From Peptoniphilus sp. ING2-D1G (GTDB taxonomy: Bacteria; Bacillota; Clostridia; Tissierellales; Peptoniphilaceae): a stretch of DNA of 64,000 nucleotides. Of this stretch, positions 1 to 8,865 are shown in pieces. Positions within the stretch are counted from its first letter, which is position 1. Every line of letters begins with the position of its first letter. The notes under the pieces were generated by a model, which searched no databases, had not been told where the DNA came from, and saw nothing but the letters and a program-made list of their open reading frames with translations. Where the stretch lies: NCBI GenBank assembly GCA_000952975.1, contig LM997412.1:186001-250000 (forward strand), read 5' to 3'. The position numbers and the translations under genes were made by a program.

Positions 1-1
1 T

Positions 2-415
2 ACGGACATAGTAAATTCAAAATTTGCATTGTCAATTTGTTGCCAAATAGTTTCTTTGATTGTAGTATTTTTCATCTCCTTTATTATAAATACCACAATA
101 AAGGCTACACCTATAGATGAATTTATCTCTTATTTTGCTACAAGTGCCTTTGTGATTTATGCCATAACCGTAATATATCTGGTATACATACCTTTTATAT
201 TCAAATTCGGAGTAAAAAAATCCTTAGTAGCTTTGTTTATATTTGCATTTCTATTGACCTTTGCCTTCGGAATGATCATGTCTAAATTTAAAAATATAGA
301 TATAAATTTAAATTTATCCACAAAGAGTATATTTATTATTTTAATATTTTCAGGGCTATTATTCTCGTTTTTATCCTATATAATTTCCATAAAAATAGTT
401 AAGTCGAGAAAATAA
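2..415 (+). CDS. ABC-2 type transporter permease, C-terminal part (5' truncated by window)
   Basis: The reading frame is open from the first bases of the window, so the gene begins upstream and only its C-terminal ~137 residues are visible. What remains is almost entirely membrane: about four hydrophobic helices separated by short loops, ending in a basic tail with SIKIVKSRK. The loop before the third helix (FKFGVKKS) and the short basic C-terminus resemble ABC-2 permeases of the PF13346 type, which export peptides or lipids with a separate ATPase. The partner ATPase would lie upstream, outside the window. An internal TTG at 29 is not a credible start because no ribosome binding site precedes it. 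The family assignment rests on hydropathy and the tail only. Confidence 0.55.
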   Translation, partial: TDIVNSKFALSICCQIVSLIVVFFISFIINTTIKATPIDEFISYFATSAFVIYAITVIYLVYIPFIFKFGVKKSLVALFIFAFLLTFAFGMIMSKFKNIDINLNLSTKSIFIILIFSGLLFSFLSYIISIKIVKSRK

Positions 416-441
416 AGAGGTATAAATATAAGGGTGATATT

Positions 442-1167
442 ATGAGCGAGGATTTGGTTAAAAATAGAGATTATAGTGATTTTCCCTTTGAAGAAGTATC
501 AGATACAAGATGGGCTTTGTCCATGGGCGTACTTTTCGGAGGATTTCTGTGGATGAGTTTAAGCGGAGGATTTATATTTTCCGATAATGACTTCATAAAT
601 GGAGCAATGAATTTTCTTTTATTCATATTTGTGGAAATTTCATCTCTTTTTGTGCTTGATTTCAAATGGCCTAAAAGATTGCTTAAACCTCTAAAACTGA
701 AGGATTTGTTCATAATAATCGCTGTTTTGATACTTACCTATGCGGCGGCGTTTTTCTCATTGTCCTTTTTGGACATAGGTGAAGCGGTGGAAAATCCGGT
801 AGTGGATTTTATAAGTAAAGATAATATGTTGCTTTTGGGAGCAGTGCTTTTTATACAGCTCTTTGTGGAAGAAGTGCTTTTTGTAGTGCCTTTTTTGTTT
901 ATCTACAATAAATTTAAAGACAAGAGCAAAGTTTTTGCATTAATGACGGCGTGGATTTTAAGCTCGTTGATTTTCGGGGCATTGCATCTGCCCACATATA
1001 GCTTCAACTTTGCTCAGAGTTTTTTAGTCATAGGTTCAATTAGATTTGTCCTTAGCTTTGCATATATTTGGAGAAAGAATTTATTACTTCCCTATATAAT
1101 TCACGTTCTTTATGACGGATTGATATTTTTGTTCATATATATAGCGAAGACTCAAGGTTTGGTCTAA
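442..1167 (+). CDS. CPBP family intramembrane metalloprotease-like protein
   Basis: A 241-residue polytopic membrane protein with about seven helices. It carries the three CPBP (Abi) motifs: the glutamate pair at residues 143-144 (FVEEVLF), FGALH at 178-182 and HVLYD at 221-225. These supply the Glu and His residues thought to bind the metal. Family members cleave prenylated or membrane substrates, or protect against bacteriocins. The usual first motif is EExxxR, but here the arginine position is valine, so activity may be altered. It lies 26 bp after the truncated permease with its own GGTGAT site, which suggests co-transcription with it. Substrate unknown. Confidence 0.8.
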   Translation: MSEDLVKNRDYSDFPFEEVSDTRWALSMGVLFGGFLWMSLSGGFIFSDNDFINGAMNFLLFIFVEISSLFVLDFKWPKRLLKPLKLKDLFIIIAVLILTYAAAFFSLSFLDIGEAVENPVVDFISKDNMLLLGAVLFIQLFVEEVLFVVPFLFIYNKFKDKSKVFALMTAWILSSLIFGALHLPTYSFNFAQSFLVIGSIRFVLSFAYIWRKNLLLPYIIHVLYDGLIFLFIYIAKTQGLV

Positions 1168-1186
1168 GCATAATCGAAAAATAAAA

Positions 1187-1234
1187 ATGACAAATCAAAG
1201 ATTTCCTGTTATACTTATCAGTGCCTGGTATAAT
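1187..1234 (+). promoter_or_regulatory. Two overlapping candidate promoters for the qrtT-queL unit
   Basis: One promoter reads ATGACA (1187-1192), 17 bp, TATACT (1210-1215). The second is a perfect extended -10, TGGTATAAT (1226-1234), which would start RNA near 1241. Either places a leader of roughly 85-105 nt ahead of the ECF transporter gene. Confidence 0.55.
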
Positions 1235-1240
1235 CCGCAC

Positions 1241-1327
1241 AAGTGGCGGGACTTGTTTGAGAGCTCCAAGAATAAAAAAATTAGGGCGTTATTTTTATGA
1301 GTTCTCCTATAATTAGGAGGTTTTTTT
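1241..1327 (+). promoter_or_regulatory. Candidate preQ1-type riboswitch leader with RBS-sequestering terminator-like hairpin
   Basis: Directly visible: CTCCTA (1304-1309), loop TAAT, TAGGAG (1314-1319), then G and seven T. The stem covers the whole AGGAGG site (1315-1320) and, with its T-run, could also terminate transcription. Upstream, CTTG (1252-1255) and CAAG (1267-1270) can pair around an 11-nt loop and are followed by an A-rich strand (1271-1280). GCTC in the loop (1263-1266) can pair with GGGC (1284-1287) to make an H-type pseudoknot. The strand TAGGG (1282-1286) can instead pair with TCCTA (1305-1309) and open the hairpin. This two-state logic and the A-rich tail resemble preQ1-I riboswitches, and the downstream genes look like queuine salvage. 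I cannot confirm the aptamer consensus by eye; the ligand is inferred. Confidence 0.45.
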
Positions 1328-1870
1328 ATGCAAAAATTTAAGACGAGAGAAATTGTAATAGTGGGAATAGCTGTGGTGATAAATATAATCGGGGCCTTTA
1401 TAGCTGTAGTTACCAAGGTGCCGCTTTTACTTGACCACATAGGGACAATGATGATCTGTTTGATGTTCGGGTGGAAATTGGCGGTAGCCTGTGCCTTTGT
1501 TTCATCCTGTATAGTGGCGATGCTTTTTGATCCCTATGCACTTCCCTTTGCTCCTACGGGAATGCTCATGGTTTTTATGTTGGGGATGTTTTTGAAACAG
1601 AACTTTATTGATAAATTCGGTGCACCTGTTTCAATGATATTTATCGTGTTGCCTGCAGCCGTATTGGGAGCTGTTATTGCAGGGTATATCTTCGGCGGAG
1701 TTACCTCCAGCGGTTCTTCCATAATCGTGAGATTTTTGATAAATTCAGGAGTAAATCCGGCAGTTTCCACTTTTGTAATACAGTTTTTCATGGAATACTT
1801 CGACAGACTCATGTCTTTTTATATAGTAGAGAAAATATATGCGAGGTTTCATATTGATAAGATACAGTAA
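1328..1870 (+). CDS. qrtT: ECF transporter S component, probable queuine/queuosine transporter (QrtT-like)
   Basis: A 180-residue, very hydrophobic protein with about six helices and the small size and N-terminal TREIVIVGIAVVINIIGAF segment typical of substrate-binding S components of energy-coupling-factor importers. These work with a shared EcfA-EcfA'-EcfT module, which is not in this window. The start has a strong AGGAGG site 7 nt upstream, inside a hairpin. The gene overlaps a small radical SAM gene. The pairing of an ECF S component with a small radical SAM lyase is the arrangement described for queuine salvage in Clostridioides difficile (QrtT with QueL). The specificity call therefore rests on context; by sequence alone I would say only ECF S component. 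Confidence 0.55.
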   Translation: MQKFKTREIVIVGIAVVINIIGAFIAVVTKVPLLLDHIGTMMICLMFGWKLAVACAFVSSCIVAMLFDPYALPFAPTGMLMVFMLGMFLKQNFIDKFGAPVSMIFIVLPAAVLGAVIAGYIFGGVTSSGSSIIVRFLINSGVNPAVSTFVIQFFMEYFDRLMSFYIVEKIYARFHIDKIQ

Positions 1871-2552
1871 AATTTTAGAAAAACAAAAAAGAGAAATCGT
1901 ACTATTGGTGGGCAGACCCTGTTTTTGGGGCAAGTGTACCTTTTGCGACTATATAGATGACAACTCAAGGGATGATGAGTACATGATAAACTTCAACAGA
2001 GAGGTACTTGAAAATGTAACGGGAGAATTCGGAAAACTGGAATGCATAAATTCCGGTTCTGTATTTGAACTGCCACTCCAAACTCTCCAAGATATAAAAA
2101 ATAAAGCAAAGGAAAAAAACATAGCTACGCTCATCTTTGAAGCACATTTTGCATATAAAGACAGACTTTCCGAGATAAAGGATTTTTTTAACGAGACGAA
2201 GGTGCTGTTTAAAATCGGAGTTGAAACCTTTGACAAGGATTTCAGAGAAAAAGTGTTAAATAAAAATGCCAAGTTTACAGAAGTTGAAGAAGTTGAAAAA
2301 TATTTTGATGCACCCTGTTTGTTAGTAGGTGTGGAGGGTCAGAGCAGGAAAATGATAGACAGAGATATGGAGATAATAAAAAATCACTTCCGATGGGCTA
2401 CGATAAATATATTTGTTGAAAACACCACAGATGTGAAAAGGGATGACGCATTGGTTAAGTGGTTCATGGATAAGTATGGATATTTAAAAGACGATCCGAG
2501 AATTGATTTTCTATACGAAAACACAGATTTCGGTGTTGGAGCGGAAGAATAG
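1854..2552 (+). CDS. queL: Small radical SAM enzyme, probable queuine lyase QueL
   Basis: A 232-residue protein with the cluster motif CFWGKCTFCDY (C-x4-C-x2-C) near its N-terminus, which binds the [4Fe-4S]/SAM centre. No SPASM or other auxiliary domain is present, so this is a minimal radical SAM fold. QueL enzymes of gut Firmicutes convert queuine to preQ1 for tRNA modification; size, motif context (WGKCTFCDYI) and the upstream ECF gene fit that role. The TTG at 1854 is preferred over the ATG at 1839 because GCGAGG (1841-1846) lies 7 nt before it. The gene overlaps the ECF gene by 17 bp, indicating translational coupling. No queK nucleosidase is adjacent, so the cell may use imported queuine rather than nucleosides. 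An uncharacterised radical SAM protein is the alternative. Confidence 0.6.
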   Translation: MIRYSKILEKQKREIVLLVGRPCFWGKCTFCDYIDDNSRDDEYMINFNREVLENVTGEFGKLECINSGSVFELPLQTLQDIKNKAKEKNIATLIFEAHFAYKDRLSEIKDFFNETKVLFKIGVETFDKDFREKVLNKNAKFTEVEEVEKYFDAPCLLVGVEGQSRKMIDRDMEIIKNHFRWATINIFVENTTDVKRDDALVKWFMDKYGYLKDDPRIDFLYENTDFGVGAEE

Positions 2553-2574
2553 TATGGAAATTTCATAATTTCCC

Positions 2575-2651
2575 GTAGGGGTGGTCTCCTTCGTCCATCC
2601 GTTATATTTCGTCGGTTCATAATGCGGGACGATGAGGGCATCGTCCCCTAC
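2575..2651. repeat. Dispersed nested palindrome, copy 1
   Basis: The element begins with GTAGGGG and ends with CCCCTAC. The left arm forms one hairpin (GG..GTCTCCTTCGTCC..CC, degraded here). The right arm is an intact hairpin, GGGACGATG...CATCGTCCC. Related copies occur near 11.7, 15.0, 15.1, 23.5, 31.4 and 60 kb. Confidence 0.8.
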
Positions 2652-2712
2652 AATTCTTATATTTATGTTTCGCAGGGGTAGCAAGTGGCTTGTTATTTTA
2701 TCAAAAATTTGT

Positions 2713-2736
2713 AAATAGGGGAAACCCTATTTTTTT
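2713..2736 (+). terminator. Rho-independent terminator after queL
   Basis: AATAGGG, loop GAAA, CCCTATT (2714-2731) followed by a T-run. It lies between the repeat and the dnaJ promoter and ends the qrtT-queL transcript. Confidence 0.8.
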
Positions 2737-2758
2737 ATTATAAATTTACTATAAAATG

Positions 2759-2811
2759 TTGCATTTTATGTGAGCATATATTATAATATATTAAGGTCAA
2801 AGAAGGTCAAA
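2759..2811 (+). promoter_or_regulatory. Promoter with CtsR operator ahead of dnaJ-clpB
   Basis: The -35 is TTGCAT (2759-2764) and the -10 is TATAAT (2782-2787), with a 17-bp spacer. The tandem heptamer GGTCAAA-GAA-GGTCAAA (2795-2811) is a perfect match to the known CtsR box. It covers the predicted start of transcription, so CtsR binding should block this promoter until stress releases it. Confidence 0.9.
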
Positions 2812-2845
2812 AACTTCTCGAACCACACAATAAGGAAGTGATTAT

Positions 2846-3748
2846 TTGAAATACAGAGATTATTATGAAATCCTCGGAGTTGACAAAAGTGCCACTCAGA
2901 AGGAAATTAAATCAGCATATAGAAAGTTGGCAAAAAAATATCATCCCGATTTAAATCAAGGTGATGAGACTGCACAAGAAAAATTAAAAGAAGTCAATGA
3001 AGCCTATGAGGTATTATCGGATAAGGATAAGAAGGAAAAATATGATAAATTCGGCTCAAATTACGACTTTGTAAACGGAGCTAATTTCGATCCCACTCAA
3101 TACGGATACACTTATACAAATGCGGGCGATGGAGGCAAATTCTCAGATTTTTTCAATATGTTTTTCGGAGATGAAAAAACCACCGGTGGATTCAGTTTTT
3201 CCGATATATTTTCAGATATGAACTCCGGAAGCAGAAGAAAACCGAGCAAGACAAGACAAAGATACAACACGGATATAGAGATATCTTTGGAAGACGCCTA
3301 TAATGGTGCACAAAGACAGCTTAATTTATACTTGAATGACAAGCCGATAACTGTAGATTTAAAAATCCCGGCAGGTATTACTCCCGGCAAAAAAATAAAG
3401 GTAAGAGGAGAAAAATACGGAGTTTCGGGAGATATTTACTTTAAGATAAACCTACGCCCCGACAAAGAATTAAAACTCGAAGGGCTTAATATCTACAGGG
3501 AAAAGGAAATATATCCGTGGCAAGCGGCTCTTGGAGACACCATAACCGTAGAAACTCTCGACGGAAGGATAAAACTGAAAATCCCGAAAAATACCAAGGG
3601 CGGATCAAAGCTCAGAATTGCAGATAAGGGATTTAAAGATCTAAAGGGAAACAAAGGAGATTTATATATAGTATTTAAAATAGTAAATCCGACTAATTTA
3701 ACTGAAGTACAATTGAAATTATACGAACAATTGAAAAATATTTCTTAA
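2846..3748 (+). CDS. J-domain co-chaperone (DnaJ/CbpA-like, no zinc finger)
   Basis: A 300-residue protein with an N-terminal J domain (residues 1-70) carrying the HPD tripeptide that stimulates DnaK ATPase. A short linker rich in Gly, Asp and Phe follows, then the two beta-sandwich substrate-binding domains of DnaJ (about 145-300, with [15 protein letters not shown] and a [18 protein letters not shown] segment). The four CxxCxGxG repeats of a full DnaJ are absent, so it belongs to the CbpA-like type II class. Translation begins at TTG 2846 with AAGGAAGTG just upstream. A CtsR-controlled promoter precedes it and clpB follows after 8 bp. It probably feeds aggregated clients to DnaK and ClpB during heat stress. 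Confidence 0.85.
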   Translation: MKYRDYYEILGVDKSATQKEIKSAYRKLAKKYHPDLNQGDETAQEKLKEVNEAYEVLSDKDKKEKYDKFGSNYDFVNGANFDPTQYGYTYTNAGDGGKFSDFFNMFFGDEKTTGGFSFSDIFSDMNSGSRRKPSKTRQRYNTDIEISLEDAYNGAQRQLNLYLNDKPITVDLKIPAGITPGKKIKVRGEKYGVSGDIYFKINLRPDKELKLEGLNIYREKEIYPWQAALGDTITVETLDGRIKLKIPKNTKGGSKLRIADKGFKDLKGNKGDLYIVFKIVNPTNLTEVQLKLYEQLKNIS

Positions 3749-3762
3749 GGGGAGGAATGGAT

Positions 3763-6342
3763 ATGAATTTTGAAAAATTTACTCAAAAATCACTGCAATC
3801 TTTGCAGGATGCACAAAACATCGCTTCGTCCTACGGCAATCCTCAATTGGAGGAAATCCATTTAAACTACGCACTTACAAAGGATAAAGACGGACTTGTT
3901 CCGAGAATTTTAAAATATATGGGAGTCAGTGTAGATGATGTAGTCAGGGATTTAGAAAGAGAAATTGAAAGACTTCCAAAACAAAGGGGTTCAGATGTCT
4001 ATGCATCAGGAGAATTTAAAAAGATAATAGATGATGCCGGAAAATTTGCCATAGATTTTAAAGATGATTATGTATCAGTGGAACATCTATACTTGGCATT
4101 GCTATCCTTAAACGGTTCAAAGTCAAGAAAGATTTTTGAAAAACACAGCATAACCTTAAACGGATTTTTAAGTGCATTGAAAAAAATCAGGGGGAATCAA
4201 CTGGTAAATACCGACAATCCGGAAGCGACCTATGACGCTCTTGAAAAATATGGAAGAGATTTGAGCAAGGACGCAAGAGATGGTAAAATCGACCCTGTAA
4301 TAGGACGAGATGAAGAAATCAGAAATGTAATTAGAATACTTTCCAGAAGAACAAAGAACAATCCGGTGTTGATAGGTGAACCCGGTGTGGGAAAAACAGC
4401 CATAGTTGAAGGACTTGCGCAAAGAATTATCAACGGAGACGTTCCCGAAGGTCTAAAGGACAAGACGATATTTTCTTTGGACATGGGAGCTCTTGTAGCC
4501 GGAGCCAAGTACAGAGGAGAATTTGAAGAAAGACTTAAGGCTGTGTTTTCCGAAGTAAAAAAATCCGACGGACAGATAATAATGTTCATAGATGAAATTC
4601 ACAACATAGTCGGAGCAGGCAAGACCGAAGGAGCAATGGATGCTTCCAACCTTTTAAAACCCATGCTTGCAAGGGGAGAACTTCATGCCATAGGCGCTAC
4701 AACTCTTGATGAATACAGAAAATACATCGAAAAAGACCTCGCCCTTGAAAGAAGGTTTCAAAAAGTTCTGGTTCAAGAACCCACAGTGGAAGACACCATT
4801 TCAATTCTAAGGGGATTGAAGGAAAAATACGAAATATTCCACGGAATAAGGATTTCAGACTCCGCAGTAATAGCCGCAGCAACACTTTCAGACAGATACA
4901 TTACAGATAGATTTTTGCCCGATAAGGCGATAGACTTGATGGATGAATCCTGCGCCATGTTGAGAACCGAAATAGATTCCATGCCCACAGAAATCGACGA
5001 TGTACGAAGAAAAATTCTTCAACTGGAAATCGAAAGGGAAGCACTAAAAAAGGAAACTGACGAACCATCCAAAAATAGGCTTCAAATACTGGAAAAGGAA
5101 TTATCTGAAGAAAAATCCGAATTTGATAAATTAAGCGCAAAATGGGAAAGCGAAAAACATGAATTAGATAAAGTAAAAAACATCAAAAAAGAAATAGAAG
5201 ATGTAAAACACAGAATAGAAGAAGCAGAAAGAAATTACAACCTCGAGGAACTATCAGAACTTCGTTACGGGAAATTGCCACAGCTGGAAGAAGAATTAAA
5301 AAAAGCGGAAAGTGTAACCAAGGAAGAAGACTCCATGGTCAAGGAAGAAGTAACAGAAGACGAAATCGCCCACGTAGTAAGCAGATGGACAGGAATACCC
5401 GTTGAAAAGTTGAACAAAACCGAAAGAGATAAATTAATCAATCTTGAAGACACACTTCACAAAAGAGTAATAGGACAGGATGAAGCGGTAAAAGTCGTAA
5501 GTGATGCGGTACTTCGTGCAAGAGCGGGTCTTAAGAGTGAAAACAGACCCATCGGCTCCTTTATATTTTTAGGACCCACAGGTGTGGGTAAAACGGAAAC
5601 AGCAAAGGCACTTACTGAAAACCTATTCGACGACGAAAAAAACATCATAAGGATAGATATGTCGGAATATATGGAAAAACATTCCGTTTCAAGACTTGTA
5701 GGTTCTCCTCCGGGATACGTTGGATACGAAGAAGGCGGACAATTGACGGAAGCAGTAAGAAGAAAACCCTACAGCGTAGTGCTTTTTGACGAAATAGAAA
5801 AGGCGTATCCCGATGTATTTAACATATTGCTTCAAGTACTTGATGACGGACGACTTACGGATAATCAAGGAAGAACTGTGGACTTTAAAAACACCGTAAT
5901 AATCATGACTTCAAATATAGGATCGCAATACCTGCTTGAAGGAATAGGCGAAGATGGAGAAATCACCGAAGAAGCAAGAGAACTCGTAAGAGGAGAAATG
6001 CGAAGAAGATTCAGGCCTGAATTTTTAAACAGGGCGGATGAAATAGTGATGTTTAAACCTCTTGCAAGAGATGAAATCTACAAGATAATAAAAGCTACAA
6101 TCAAAGATATAGAAGACAGATTATCTGACAGAAATATCAAAATAGAAGTTACGGAAAAAGCTTTGGATTTCATATTGGAAAACTCCTACAACGTACAATT
6201 CGGAGCAAGACCTGTAAAGAGGTATATCCAATCAAATATTGAAACAGAGATGTCCAGAATGATAATCAGAGATGAAATTACCGAAAACAGCAAAGTAAAA
6301 GTTGATATAGAAGAAGATAAACTGAAAATTACAGTTGCATAA
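3763..6342 (+). CDS. clpB: ClpB disaggregase ATPase
   Basis: A Hsp100 chaperone of about 860 residues. In order it shows an N-domain, AAA-1 with Walker A GEPGVGKT near residue 205 and Walker B/ANIVGAG-type region, a charged coiled-coil M domain (about 405-525), then AAA-2 with GPTGVGKT near 605 and [20 protein letters not shown] pore/Walker region. The long M domain separates ClpB from ClpC, which is encoded at 26.8 kb. ClpB threads aggregated protein together with DnaK/DnaJ and does not partner ClpP. Two ATGs are possible. The one at 3763 lies 7 nt after GGGGAGG and gives the family-typical MNFEKFTQK start, whereas the ATG at 3757 is almost on top of the binding site. Confidence 0.95.
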   Translation: MNFEKFTQKSLQSLQDAQNIASSYGNPQLEEIHLNYALTKDKDGLVPRILKYMGVSVDDVVRDLEREIERLPKQRGSDVYASGEFKKIIDDAGKFAIDFKDDYVSVEHLYLALLSLNGSKSRKIFEKHSITLNGFLSALKKIRGNQLVNTDNPEATYDALEKYGRDLSKDARDGKIDPVIGRDEEIRNVIRILSRRTKNNPVLIGEPGVGKTAIVEGLAQRIINGDVPEGLKDKTIFSLDMGALVAGAKYRGEFEERLKAVFSEVKKSDGQIIMFIDEIHNIVGAGKTEGAMDASNLLKPMLARGELHAIGATTLDEYRKYIEKDLALERRFQKVLVQEPTVEDTISILRGLKEKYEIFHGIRISDSAVIAAATLSDRYITDRFLPDKAIDLMDESCAMLRTEIDSMPTEIDDVRRKILQLEIEREALKKETDEPSKNRLQILEKELSEEKSEFDKLSAKWESEKHELDKVKNIKKEIEDVKHRIEEAERNYNLEELSELRYGKLPQLEEELKKAESVTKEEDSMVKEEVTEDEIAHVVSRWTGIPVEKLNKTERDKLINLEDTLHKRVIGQDEAVKVVSDAVLRARAGLKSENRPIGSFIFLGPTGVGKTETAKALTENLFDDEKNIIRIDMSEYMEKHSVSRLVGSPPGYVGYEEGGQLTEAVRRKPYSVVLFDEIEKAYPDVFNILLQVLDDGRLTDNQGRTVDFKNTVIIMTSNIGSQYLLEGIGEDGEITEEARELVRGEMRRRFRPEFLNRADEIVMFKPLARDEIYKIIKATIKDIEDRLSDRNIKIEVTEKALDFILENSYNVQFGARPVKRYIQSNIETEMSRMIIRDEITENSKVKVDIEEDKLKITVA

Positions 6343-6350
6343 AGACATTT

Positions 6351-6390
6351 AAAAACATCGGTTTTCGCCTTGGCGAAAACCGATGTTTTT
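6351..6390. terminator. Bidirectional terminator between clpB and the serine operon
   Basis: A perfect 19-bp stem, AAAAACATCGGTTTTCGCC (6351-6369), a TT loop, and its complement (6372-6390). A-runs and T-runs flank both sides, so it serves the convergent clpB and DUF1015 transcripts. Confidence 0.95.
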
Positions 6391-6435
6391 AATTTCCGAA
6401 CACCTACACGATAAATAGTCGTAGAAAAGTTTGGT

Positions 6436-7668
6436 TTATTTTAAATTGTGAATGAAGAGTCCGGATCTGGGTTTGGGTTCAAACCATGTGGATTTGGGGG
6501 GCATTTCTTTATTTGCATCTGCTACCGCCATGAGTTCTTCAAGGGATGTGGGGTACAGGGAAAATGCTATTTCCATATCGTCTTCTACTCTTTTTTCCAG
6601 TTCTTCTATTCCTCTTATGCCTCCGATAAAGTCGATTCTTTTGTCGGTTCTTGGGTCTTGAATTCCCAGTATTGGAGATAGCAATTTATTTTGAAGTATT
6701 GAAACGTCCAAGTCTTCTATTACATCTCCTGTATTTTCTCCTTTATAGGTGAGTTTGTACCAATTGTTATTCAGATACATTCCAAATTCGGATTTTTTTG
6801 AGGGTTTTACCTGTTGTGTGCTTTTTTCTAATTTGAAATTTTCTTCTATCTTTTCAAACAGTTCTTCTTCGGAAAGACCATTTAAATCCTTGAGTACTCT
6901 GTTGTAATCATAGATTTGCACATTATCGGAAGGAAATAATATGGAGAGGAAGTAATTGAATTCTTCATCACCTTTAAATCCCGGATTCTGCTCTCTTCTT
7001 TTTAAAGAGACCTTAGCCGCCGATGCGCTTCTGTGATGACCGTCCGCTATATAGAGATTTGGAATTTCAGCGAAGTAATTTACAAGGTCTGAAATTATAT
7101 TTTCATCTCTTATGGTCCAAATTCTGTGTCTGATGCCGTCATCGCTTGTGAAGTCTATTTCGGCATCGCATTTAACACATTGTTTTATTGTATTTTTAAT
7201 TCTCTCTTCGTTTTTGTAAGTTAAAAATATGGGACCGGTGTTTGCGTCCAGAGAATCGATGTGATTTATTCGATCAACTTCCTTGTCTGCTCGTGTTTTT
7301 TCGTGTTTTTTAATGGTTCCGTCCAAGTATTCATCAACGGATGTTGCACATACAAGACCCAGTTGAGTGTGGTCCTTCATGGTCATCTCATAAAGGTAAA
7401 GGCAATTTTCATCTTCTTGCATGAAGTAGCCTTCATCCCACATTTTTTTGAAGTTTTCGAAGGCGTGCTTATTTATTGCAATGTTATCTCCATCAAAGTC
7501 CTCGGGAAGTGTTGCAAGGGGTAAATCCACTTGCAGAAAGCTCAAGGGGTGTTTGCTTATTTCTTCTCGTGCTTCTTCGGTATTGTATACGTCGTAGGGA
7601 AGAGCTGCAATTTTTTCAGCGTATTCATTTTTTGGACGAATTGCTTTAAAAGCTTTTATTGTAGCCAT
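6436..7668 (-). CDS. DUF1015 family protein linked to serine biosynthesis
   Basis: A 410-residue soluble protein that begins ATIKAFKAIRPKNEYAEKIA and ALPYDVY, the conserved N-terminus of DUF1015. An interior segment reads NLYIADGHHRSASAA, the family's most conserved motif. DUF1015 proteins are regularly found next to serA and serC in Clostridia and Peptoniphilus-type genomes, but their activity is not established. A kinase-like or regulatory role in serine metabolism has been proposed. Here it is the third gene of serC-serA-DUF1015, 9 bp after serA, with an AGGAGG site. Nothing in the sequence decides its biochemical function. Confidence 0.85.
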   Translation of the reverse strand: MATIKAFKAIRPKNEYAEKIAALPYDVYNTEEAREEISKHPLSFLQVDLPLATLPEDFDGDNIAINKHAFENFKKMWDEGYFMQEDENCLYLYEMTMKDHTQLGLVCATSVDEYLDGTIKKHEKTRADKEVDRINHIDSLDANTGPIFLTYKNEERIKNTIKQCVKCDAEIDFTSDDGIRHRIWTIRDENIISDLVNYFAEIPNLYIADGHHRSASAAKVSLKRREQNPGFKGDEEFNYFLSILFPSDNVQIYDYNRVLKDLNGLSEEELFEKIEENFKLEKSTQQVKPSKKSEFGMYLNNNWYKLTYKGENTGDVIEDLDVSILQNKLLSPILGIQDPRTDKRIDFIGGIRGIEELEKRVEDDMEIAFSLYPTSLEELMAVADANKEMPPKSTWFEPKPRSGLFIHNLK

Positions 7669-7677
7669 ATAATCCTC

Positions 7678-8856
7678 CTATTTTATAAGTCTTACTCTTA
7701 CTACACCTTCTATTTTCCATAGTTCTTCTTTTAATGACTGATCTACTTGTGAATCTATGTCTATCATGGTATATGCCCAATTGCCTTTGTGTTTGTTCAA
7801 GAGGTTTGCAATATTTATGTTCTTTTGAGCCAGTACGGCGGTTATTTGTCCTATCATGTTGGGAATATTTCTGTGGTTTACAGTTATTCTGTGTACGCTT
7901 TGACATTCTCCCATATCGCTGTCGGGGAAGTTGACGGAGTTTTTGATATTTCCGTTGTTGAGGTAGTCCATCATTTGGTTTATCACCATTTTTGCGGAGT
8001 TTTCTTCGCTTTCCGGGGTAGATGCTCCGAGGTGGGGAATGTTGATGGTGTTGGGAAGGGTCAAGCTTTCGGCATTTGGAAAATCAACTACATATTTTGC
8101 CACTGTGCCGTCTTTTAAAGCTGTTCTTAATGCTTTTAAATCCACCAAACCGTCTCTTGCGATATTTATGAGGCGAAGTCCTTTTTTAGCATTTTTTAAA
8201 AGTTCCGCATTTACAAAATTTTCCGTGTCCTTTGTAAAGGGAATATGGATTGAGATGTAATCACATAGGCTGAAGAGTTCCTTGGCATTTTCCATGTATT
8301 TTACGTGGGTGTCCAAATCCAAGGCGCTTTTAACTGAGATGAAGGGATCCAGTCCGTATACGTTCATGCCCATGCTGACACCCATTGATGCGACCAGTCT
8401 TCCTGTGGCTCCCAGCCCTATTACTCCTAAATTTTTTCCGAATATTTCAGGGCCTATAAAGTTTTTCTTGTAGGATTCCACTTCTTTTTGAACTTTTTCG
8501 TCTTTGTCAAGGGTTTTGACCCATTCTATGGCATCGACGATTTTTCTTGAAGAGATTATCAGCGCCAAGGTGACCAGTTCTTTTACGGCATTTGCGTTTG
8601 CTCCCGGAGCGTTTGAAACCACTATTCCCTTTTCGGAACATCTTTCTATGGGGATATTGTTGGTTCCTGCTCCTGCTCTACCGACGAATCTGACGTTTTC
8701 TCCAAATTCAAATTCATGTAGATCGGCACTTCTGACTATAATTGCATCGGGGTTTTCTTCATCTGCATTTATTATGAAATTTGGAGTCATAAGCTCCAAT
8801 CCTTTTTTTGAAATATTGTTTATCGTTTTTATTTTATATGTTTTAACAGTATCCAT
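7678..8856 (-). CDS. serA: D-3-phosphoglycerate dehydrogenase
   Basis: A 392-residue D-isomer 2-hydroxyacid dehydrogenase catalysing the first step of serine synthesis from 3-phosphoglycerate with NAD. Visible are VGRAGAGTNNIPI in the substrate domain, the Rossmann motif GVIGLGATG, the catalytic His in NIPHLGASTPESEENSA, and a C-terminal ACT domain from about residue 320 (NIPNMIGQITAVLAQKNINIANLLN) that may mediate serine feedback. The start is placed at ATG 8856 rather than GTG 8862, because the AAGGAG site runs into the GTG and sits 6 nt before the ATG. The site itself overlaps the stop codon of serC, so translation is coupled. Confidence 0.93.
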   Translation of the reverse strand: MDTVKTYKIKTINNISKKGLELMTPNFIINADEENPDAIIVRSADLHEFEFGENVRFVGRAGAGTNNIPIERCSEKGIVVSNAPGANANAVKELVTLALIISSRKIVDAIEWVKTLDKDEKVQKEVESYKKNFIGPEIFGKNLGVIGLGATGRLVASMGVSMGMNVYGLDPFISVKSALDLDTHVKYMENAKELFSLCDYISIHIPFTKDTENFVNAELLKNAKKGLRLINIARDGLVDLKALRTALKDGTVAKYVVDFPNAESLTLPNTINIPHLGASTPESEENSAKMVINQMMDYLNNGNIKNSVNFPDSDMGECQSVHRITVNHRNIPNMIGQITAVLAQKNINIANLLNKHKGNWAYTMIDIDSQVDQSLKEELWKIEGVVRVRLIK

Positions 8857-8865
8857 ATTCACTCC

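Noticed and set aside
1201-1270. Purine riboswitch upstream of the ECF gene
   Set aside because: The TATAAT stretch resembles the purine aptamer core, but it is better explained as the -10 element. The three-way junction arms and the conserved loop sequences are missing.
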